Source: Chelydra serpentina
Taxonomy: Eukaryota; Chordata; Testudines; Chelydridae
Direction of reading: 5' to 3'
DNA: 64,000 nt
Assembly: GCA_037349315.1 (NCBI GenBank)
Contig: JBAIAC010000018.1
Location: 8,680,001 to 8,744,000 of the forward strand
Shown here piece after piece: positions 57,702 to 64,000 of this stretch. Made by a program: the position numbers and the translations under genes. The notes beneath the pieces are model-generated. The model ran no database searches. It was not told the origin of the DNA and saw only the letters and a program-made list of their open reading frames with translations. Each line of letters begins with the position of its first letter. The first letter of the stretch is position 1.

Positions 57702-60557
57702 ATGGCTGTCCCGACTGCCACTGCTGGGCTACCTGTCCGTCCTGCCCTTGAGGCACCAGCGGCGGTGGGCACGGATAGGGACCTCAGGGACTCCTCAAAC
57801 TCCGTTGCTGCTGCTGCGACCTCTGCCGCCTCCGTGTCCGAGACTGCTCCCCTGGCCGGTGGGAAGGGCCGGGGGACGAAAAAGGGCAAGGGCCCCGCCC
57901 GGAGGGCGATACCCCCCGGGGCGGTGGCTCCTTTTCCCGCTGCGGCCCTGTTAACGGCCGCAGCCCCCTTTTCTCCCTTACCTGTTGTTCCCTCCACCAG
58001 CTCTGGGGGTGCTGCTTCCTCGGCCCCCAGGGCGTACGCCCAGGTGGCTGCGACCCCTCCGCTCGCCGCCTCGCAATCTGCTCCAGCCACTTCCCGGAAT
58101 ACCATTCCCGGTGGCCGGGGCCCCTTTCCCACCCTCACCAGGGAGCATGGGGTGCGTTGCCTCCTGGTGCCTGCCTCGCCCCACGTCGAAACCTACGTGC
58201 GGGCGTTGGCACGGGTGGTGGGGCCCACGGCCGTGGCGGCGGCCTCTAAGATGTTTGGGAAGGCGGTGTTCTTCCTGGTGTCAGAGGCCGCTGCCCAGGA
58301 GGCGGTGGAGAGGGGCTTGGCGGTGGGGGGCGTTCACGTCCCCCTTGAGCCATTGGAGGACCTGGGCGTACGGGTGGTTTTTTCCTCTGTCCCTCCCTTC
58401 CTCCCCAATGCCGCCCTTTTGCCGTTCCTCTCCACCTTGGGGAGGCCCGTGTCCGTCCTCAGCCCCCTTTCGTTGGGCTGTAAGGACCCTGCCCTCCGCC
58501 ACGTTTTGTCGTTCCGCCGGCAGGTGCAGGTTCAAGTGCCGCCGGCGGCACGTGGCGGGGAGGCGTTGGAGGGGTCCTTTCTGGTGCCCCATCGAGGGGC
58601 CCAGTACCGGGTTTTTTATTCTTCGGGGGAGGCCCGGTGCTTTCTCTGCCGGGCGGCGGGGCACGTCCGGAGGGACTGCCCCCTGGCCCGGCTTGGAGGG
58701 GCACCTGGGACCCCCGCTACCCGGAAGGGCGTCGGCTCTTCCAACGCCGGCGGCCCTGATCGCCCGGACCCTGGGGTCACCCCTCCTCCATTTGTGACCG
58801 CTGTCATCTCCGCTCGGGTCTCGGGGGTGGCCCCCCCGACGTGCCCAGATGAGCGTGCGGGCCCCACCACTGAGGTGGATAGTAGACTGGAGCCCACGGA
58901 GGAGAGGGTGGCAGGGCCGGTAATAGGACTGGAACGGGGCCTGCCCCAGGGGGAGAATGTCCCTTTTCCTGTTCTCCCGCCCTTGTCTTCCCTTACCCTC
59001 CCATTATCGCCCTCGCTCCCGGACCCTGACCCGGCTAGCCAGCCCCCTTCTATGGGGAGCTGGGAGTTAGTACGGGGGAGACGCCGTAAGCGGGGAGCAC
59101 GGGCCCAGCACCCCCCCCTAGTTGACGAGGGGGAGGGGACCCCCTGTAAAACCAAGAAAGGGGTCACTGGCGCCGGGCTTTCCGTTGACCCCCTTGCTGG
59201 GGTTTGTCACTTAGAGTCGGCCGAGGTCGCTGCAGCTGAGGAGGCGGGTAGCACCGCCTCCCTTATGGAGTCTCTTCCTGAGGGGGTAACGGACGGTGCC
59301 CACGTTGTCCCGCTGCCATCTGTACCCCTTGTGGGTGCCGCGGCGGCTATTGCCCCCGCTGCCGTCGAGGGGGATCCCGTGGAGGTGGGTGGGGAGTTTA
59401 CTTCCATCTTTGATGAGATCGAGGCCCTAGGTTTGACTCCAACCACCGAGCGGGTGGATGTTCCCCCGCTAGGGGGCCTCGGTCAGGGCGCTTGTGATCT
59501 GTCGCCCCCCCACCCGCCTTTTCCCTCGCCTCAGGCGGATGTCCCTGTTTTGGCCATTGCACCGCCCCAGGACCTGACCATCTGCCCGGCAGCAAATGGT
59601 GACCTGGCTGGTGCCGCTGTGCCCAGTGAGGCGACGGCTGAAGCCAAGCGGCCGGGCTCTGAGCCTGTGGGTGTTGTGTTTTCTGTAGCAGGGTTGCGGC
59701 CCTCCCTCCCCCCGAGTGCTGTTATTGTAGGTGCCTCATTCAGTGGGGCACCTAGGCCTGGTGTGGTGGAGGCGTCCCACTCCCTTGCTGTCCCTCAGCC
59801 CATAACGCTGGGTCAAGGGGCACTGAGACCCAGTGGTCCTGTCACTCGGGCCCCTGATTTTGTCCCTGTTCCCTGCCCTGATCCTGTTCCCGTCCCAGAT
59901 CTGTGTCCTGACCCCATCCCCAACCCCACCCCCGTCCTTGACCCCGTCCCTACCCTCTATTCCTTTCCTTCTCCTGTCATTGCAGCTCCTGGGGTTGCCT
60001 CATTTTCTTTTTATGAAGGCCCCCGGGAAGCGGTTTTTGTCTTTCCTTCTCCTGGCCCATCCGGGGCTGCAGTGCTCCCTCTGCCACGTTCCCTAGGGCC
60101 ACATGTTGTGTCAGGTGGCGCGGCGCCAGAGGGACGGGCGTTGCGGCGGGGCTCTGATCCCTGCGTACCTGTCTCGATGGGCCACGAGGCCAGCAGGGGG
60201 GCCCAATTGGGGGACGCCCAGGGGTCTGTGACCCCGGTCCCTGCCGCGCAGAGGAGCGAGATGCACTCTTTCTTGGAAGACACTCGTGGCTCCACGAACA
60301 GAGTGCGTCTTGCTCTTCAGCGCTGGGGTGATTTTCATCTGGTTCTCCAGACCGTGAGGGCCGTGTTGGGGGAGGGCAAAGGGACCGGGAAGCACGGCGC
60401 AGTGGCTTACCAGCGGGCCCGCAGCTTCCGTGATGCCCTGCTGTCTTTCGGGGTCGGTCACGGTTTGCTGCGGGGTCCAATGGGAACCACTAGCGCCCCT
60501 GACCGCGAGGATCATCCCCAGCCTTCCTCATGTCGCCGACCATCTTTGCAACTTTAA
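57702..60557 (+). CDS. Tx1 LINE ORF1, CCHC zinc-knuckle protein
   Basis: 951 codons from ATG 57702 (ACGTGATGG) to TAA at 60555-60557, without a break. A Pro/Ala-rich N-terminus leads to a folded part about residues 145-310 (CLLVPASPHVETYVRALARV, KMFGKAVFFLVSEAAAQEAV, LGVRVVFSSVPPFL, YRVFYSSGEAR) and then a canonical CCHC knuckle C313-x2-C316-x4-H321-x4-C326. After it come about 540 residues of low-complexity Pro/Val/Ala sequence and a short conserved-looking end (RVRLALQRWGDFHLVLQTVR). LINE ORF1 proteins bind element RNA. The arrangement resembles ZCCHC3-like and gag-like proteins. The C-terminal end overlaps ORF2. Confidence 0.85.
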   Translation: MAVPTATAGLPVRPALEAPAAVGTDRDLRDSSNSVAAAATSAASVSETAPLAGGKGRGTKKGKGPARRAIPPGAVAPFPAAALLTAAAPFSPLPVVPSTSSGGAASSAPRAYAQVAATPPLAASQSAPATSRNTIPGGRGPFPTLTREHGVRCLLVPASPHVETYVRALARVVGPTAVAAASKMFGKAVFFLVSEAAAQEAVERGLAVGGVHVPLEPLEDLGVRVVFSSVPPFLPNAALLPFLSTLGRPVSVLSPLSLGCKDPALRHVLSFRRQVQVQVPPAARGGEALEGSFLVPHRGAQYRVFYSSGEARCFLCRAAGHVRRDCPLARLGGAPGTPATRKGVGSSNAGGPDRPDPGVTPPPFVTAVISARVSGVAPPTCPDERAGPTTEVDSRLEPTEERVAGPVIGLERGLPQGENVPFPVLPPLSSLTLPLSPSLPDPDPASQPPSMGSWELVRGRRRKRGARAQHPPLVDEGEGTPCKTKKGVTGAGLSVDPLAGVCHLESAEVAAAEEAGSTASLMESLPEGVTDGAHVVPLPSVPLVGAAAAIAPAAVEGDPVEVGGEFTSIFDEIEALGLTPTTERVDVPPLGGLGQGACDLSPPHPPFPSPQADVPVLAIAPPQDLTICPAANGDLAGAAVPSEATAEAKRPGSEPVGVVFSVAGLRPSLPPSAVIVGASFSGAPRPGVVEASHSLAVPQPITLGQGALRPSGPVTRAPDFVPVPCPDPVPVPDLCPDPIPNPTPVLDPVPTLYSFPSPVIAAPGVASFSFYEGPREAVFVFPSPGPSGAAVLPLPRSLGPHVVSGGAAPEGRALRRGSDPCVPVSMGHEASRGAQLGDAQGSVTPVPAAQRSEMHSFLEDTRGSTNRVRLALQRWGDFHLVLQTVRAVLGEGKGTGKHGAVAYQRARSFRDALLSFGVGHGLLRGPMGTTSAPDREDHPQPSSCRRPSLQL

Positions 60558-63500
60558 ACACTCGGGGCTGTAAGCTGGGTCTCCACAGGTGCCGGGTGCT
60601 CTCCTTCCTTCGGGACGGGGGGGGGGGTACTCGGTTATCTTCCTGCAGGAGATCCACACGGACCCAGCCGCCGAAGCGAGCTGGCGGCTGGAGTGGGGGG
60701 ACAGGGTCTACTTTAGCCACCTTTCAGCCCGTCAGGGCGGGGTGGCGACCCTGTTCTCCCCACACCTACAGCCCGAAGTGCTGGGGATCACCGAGGTCGT
60801 GCCGGGTCGCCTGCTGCATCTCCGGGTTAGGGTGGAGGGGCAGACGATACATCTTGCAAATGTCTATGCCCCGGCATCTGGCCCGGAGAAAGCACGAGTC
60901 TTTCAGCAGGCGTCCGCCTTCCTCGGTACTCTGGATCCTCGCGAGTGCCTGGTCCTGGGCGGAGATTTCAACTGCACCCTCGAGGAGCGGGACCGCACGG
61001 GGATCGAGTCGAGCCCGGCCGCCGCAGACGCCCTCAGGGAGATCGTAGTCCATCACTCCCTGGTGGACGTCTGGCGCGACCACCACCCGGACGATGACTC
61101 TACGTTTACTTTTGTCCGGGTGGAGGAACAACGGTCGAGCCACTCCCGGTTGGATCGAATTTATTTTTCTCGGCGTCATCTTTCGCAGGCCCACTCCTCC
61201 AGCGTTCGACCGGCCCCGTTTTCGGACCACCATTTGGTGGCCGTGACGGCCTCTCTTTCTTCGGAGAGGCCGGGGCCGGCCTATTGGCACTTCAATAACG
61301 GCCTGCTGGAGGATGCGGGGTTTGTTGTATCCTTCCGGGAGTTTTGGCTGACCTGGCGGGAACAGAGGCGTGCCTTTCCCTCAGCGCAGCGGTGGTGGGA
61401 TGTTGGGAAGGTGTGTGCCCGGCTCTTCTGCCGTAGCCACACCCGGGGTGCCAGCCGGCGGAGGGATGTGGTGATAGAGCAGCTGGAGCGGGAAGTGTTG
61501 GAGCTGGAGAGGCGTCTGGCTGCCAGCCCCGGAGATCCACCCCTCTGTGGAGCGCACCGGGAGAAGCGGGAGGAGCTCCGGGCCCTTGACGATCTTCGGG
61601 CCCGGGGTGCCTTCGTACGATCCCGCATCCGTCTCCTGCGGGAGATGGATCGTGGCTCCCACTTCTTCTATGCCCTGGAGAAGAAGAGGGGGGCAAAAAA
61701 GCACATCCTCTGCCTTCTGGCGGAGGACGGCGCCCCCCTCACAGATCCGGCGGAGATGCGCGAGAGAGCCCGGGCCTTCTACGCTGGCCTTTTCTCCCCG
61801 GATCCTACTGATGCCGATGCTTGCGGGGTGCTTTGGGACGGGCTCCCAACGGTCAGCACGGGCGACCGGGACCGGCTAGAGCTGCCTCTCACTCTGGCCG
61901 AGTTCTCGGAAGCCCTCCGTCTCATGCCCACTAATAAATCTCCGGGCATGGACGGGCTGACCGTGGAGTTCTACCGCGTGTTCTGGGATGTCCTCGGCCC
62001 GGACCTTGCCACCGTCTGGGCCGAGTCTCTGGAGAGCGGGGTCCTCCCTCTGTCGTGCAGGCGAGCGGTGCTCGCCTTATTGCCGAAGAAGGGGGACCTC
62101 CGCGACCTCCGGAACTGGCGTCCCGTCTCGCTCCTCAGCACGGACTATAAGGTCGTGGCGAAGGCCATCTCGCTGCGGCTGCGGTCCGTGCTGGCGGACG
62201 TGATCCATCCAGACCAGACCTACACCGTCCCGGGCCGTACCATCTTTGACAATCTTTATCTGGTCCGGGACCTCTTGGAGCTTGGGTGTAGGGATGGTCT
62301 GTCGTTCGCCCTCCTGCCCTTGGACCAGGAGAAGGCGTTCGACCGGATGGACCACGGGTATCTCCTGGGCACTCTGCGGGCATTCGGCTTTGGGCCCCGG
62401 TTTGTGGAGTTTCTCCAGGTGCTGTACGCTTCCGCGGAGTGTTTGGTCAAGCTCAACTGGACCCTGACCGCACCTGTCAGCTTCGGGCGAGGGGTGCATC
62501 AAGGCTGCCCGCTGTCGGGTCAGCTGTACTCTCTGGCCATTGAGCCCTTCCTTCGTCTCCTTCGTATGAGGTTGACGGGGTTGGTGCTCCATGAGCCGGA
62601 GGTGCGGTTGGTCCTGGCAGCGTACGCCGACGACATGCTCCTCGTGGTCCAGGACCCGGATGATCTGGTGCGGGTGGAGGCCTGTCAAGCTGTGTACTCG
62701 GCGGCCTGCTCCGCCCGGATCAACTGGGTCAAGAGCTCTGGCCTGGTGGTTGGGGCTGGGTGGCAGGCGAGCTCCCTCCCACCCGCGCTCCAGGCCATTC
62801 GGTGGAGCGCGGGTCCGCTGCTCTATCTGGGCGTTTATTTTTCCGCCACGCATCCGTCTCCGCCGGAGAACTGGCACGGTTTGGAGGGCAGGGTGACTGG
62901 GCGGTTGCGGGGCTGGACGGGACTGCTCCGGTGTCTCTCCCTTCGGGGTAGAGCACTGGTGCTCAACCAGCTGGTCCTGTCCATGCTATGGCACCGACTC
63001 AACACCCTGTGCCCGCCCCCGGATTTCCTGGCCAATCTCCAGAGGTTGATTCTGGGATTTTTTTGGCCAGGACTGCACTGGGTCTCTGCAGGGGTTCTCC
63101 ATCTTCCCCTGGAGGAGGGCGGACAGGGCCTGACGTGCATGCGCACGCAGGTCCACGTCTTCCGCCTCCAGGCCCTGCAGAGACTCCTTTATAGTGCAGG
63201 TGGCTCGGCGTGGAGCACGTTGGCGCACGCCTTCCTCCGCCGCCTGCGAGGGCTCCGATACGACCGGCAGCTCTTTTTCCTCCGTCCGAGGGGTCTTCCG
63301 CGAGACCTCTCTGAGCTGCCGGTCTTCTACCAGGACCTCCTCCATGCCTGGAAGCTGGTTTCAGCAACCAGGTCCTTTGTGGCCACCGAGGGGGTAGATC
63401 TCCTCGCGGAGCCCCTGCTACACAATCCCCATCTTCGTGTGCAGGTGGCGGAGTCCCCCTTGGTGTGCCGGAGGTTGGTCCTGGCGGGAGTCACTAAGAT

Positions 63501-64000
63501 CGGAGACCTCCTGGACTACAACCTGGGGGGTTGGGTGGACCCCCAGGCGCTTGGTCGGCGCATGGGGCTCTCCACCCTTATAACCCCCAGGCGCGTACTC
63601 CAGGAGGTGGAGGCAGCTCTGTCTCCCGCGGCTCGGTCTTTCCTCGAGCGGGTCCTGCGAGAGGGTGCGCCCCGCCCGTCCCTCACTCCAGGCCCTCCGG
63701 AACTTTCCATCGGCCCCCTGCCCCGTGAGCCTTCCCGGCCTCCCCCTCCTCACACATCGAGCCGGCTGCGAACAATGCAGCCGGTTCGTTTCCAAACCGC
63801 GCCAAGGGACCATCTTTACGCGCTCATGCTGCACACGCTCCATTTCCCCACCCTCATATCCCGCCCAGACACCAAGTGGCGGGACCTGTTACCAACAGTG
63901 GAGGGTGGGGGACCCCGGTGGGCCAGTTTGTATTCTACCTTAGTCCCGCGGCCCGCCGGGGATATCAGCTGGCGGCTCCTGCACGGAGCAGTGAGCACGG
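60530..64000 (+). CDS. Tx1 LINE ORF2, APE endonuclease plus reverse transcriptase (one frame slip; partial at 3')
   Basis: ATG at 60530 reads MSPTIFATLNTRGCKLGLHR then RCRVLSFLRD, followed by an 11-G run (60617-60627) that throws the frame. From 60628 the correct frame is open to 64000, about 1124 codons. Endonuclease motifs: VIFLQEIH (60637 on), NVYAP, LGGDFNC (about 60958-60978), SRLDRIYFS and SDHHLVAV (61228 on, catalytic His). RT motifs: KSPGMDGLTVEFYR (61939 on), NWRPVSLLSTDYKVVAKAI, LDQEKAFDR (62320 on), GVHQGCPLSGQLYSLAIEPF, and YADDMLLVV (62623 on). The stop and 3' UTR are outside the window. Apart from the G run no lesion was seen. Confidence 0.88.

Larger units (their letters stand above)
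56530..64000 (+). mobile_element. Tx1-clade (L1 superfamily) LINE, runs off right edge
   Basis: GC-rich element of at least 7 kb: a pyrimidine-rich leader, ORF1 with a CCHC knuckle (57702-60557), and ORF2 with an APE-type endonuclease and RT (60530 on). LDQEKAFDRMD (62320 on) in place of the usual D-xx-KAFD, and YADD at 62623-62634, are typical of Tx1-type LINEs. The 5' limit is a guess based on composition (between 56.5 and 56.65 kb). The 3' end is outside the window. Confidence 0.85.

Noticed and set aside
57590..60515. Several 130-270-codon frames overlapping Tx1 ORF1 on both strands
   Set aside because: GC-rich DNA leaves other frames open by chance; only the 951-codon frame has the CCHC knuckle and ends at the ORF2 start.
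60766..63998. Minus-strand and out-of-frame ORFs across Tx1 ORF2
   Set aside because: They carry no motifs, whereas the frame from 60628 shows the endonuclease and RT boxes in order.
1..64000. CRISPR array, bacterial operon, phage or new defence system
   Set aside because: No direct-repeat array with regular spacers, no ribosome-binding-site/operon structure; the splice sites and repeats are vertebrate.

Overview
The window looks like nuclear DNA of a cryptodire turtle. Evidence: short exons bounded by GT/AG splice sites, CpG-rich promoters, abundant CR1 LINEs ending in ATTCTATGATTCTATGA-type tails, Harbinger and hAT DNA transposons, and a tRNA-headed SINE with a CR1 tail (55274-55458) of the kind known from cryptodiran turtles. 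The organism call is an inference; no identifier is visible.

Host genes. (1) The 5' part of CENPE, the mitotic kinesin CENP-E, is on the minus strand. Five coding exons between 6228 and 1337 encode the first 160 residues including the motor P-loop, and the gene runs off the left edge. Its promoter is a CpG island with CCAAT and CHR-like sites. (2) A single plus-strand exon at 7168-7321 encodes a membrane segment of neuronal glycoprotein M6-A (GPM6A). I found no companion exons. (3) A complete radial-spoke-head gene (RSPH4A, RSP4/6 family) on the minus strand runs from 26888 to 11728. It has six exons, 2211 coding bases and 736 residues, with all splice phases consistent. Its N-terminus is an unusual PYQP-repeat region and a candidate RFX X-box lies just upstream.

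Mobile DNA fills most of the rest. From 1 to 27 kb: the 5' end of a Harbinger element (1-854), two MITEs with its ends (13816-14576, 25137-25924), a nested set in RSPH4A intron 4 (old LINE split by an LTR-like element that itself contains a Harbinger MITE), hAT remnants and two near-perfect hairpins. From 27 to 48 kb the DNA is AT-rich with no gene I can support. It holds a CR1 (29455-30393), a 99% identical 193-bp inverted duplication (31151-31701), hAT MITEs, two further Harbinger transposase fossils (36509-37360, 45730-46345), and a probable solo LTR. From 48.7 to 52.4 kb is a nearly complete CR1 with an SGNH-esterase ORF1 and an endonuclease/reverse transcriptase ORF2 broken by a handful of lesions.

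The right end (about 56.5-64 kb) is a long GC-rich Tx1-clade (L1 superfamily) LINE: a pyrimidine-rich leader, ORF1 of 951 residues with a CCHC knuckle, and ORF2 overlapping it by 28 bases in the -1 frame. ORF2 is open to the window edge except for one frame slip in an 11-G run. It is the most intact large element here and the best candidate for recent activity.
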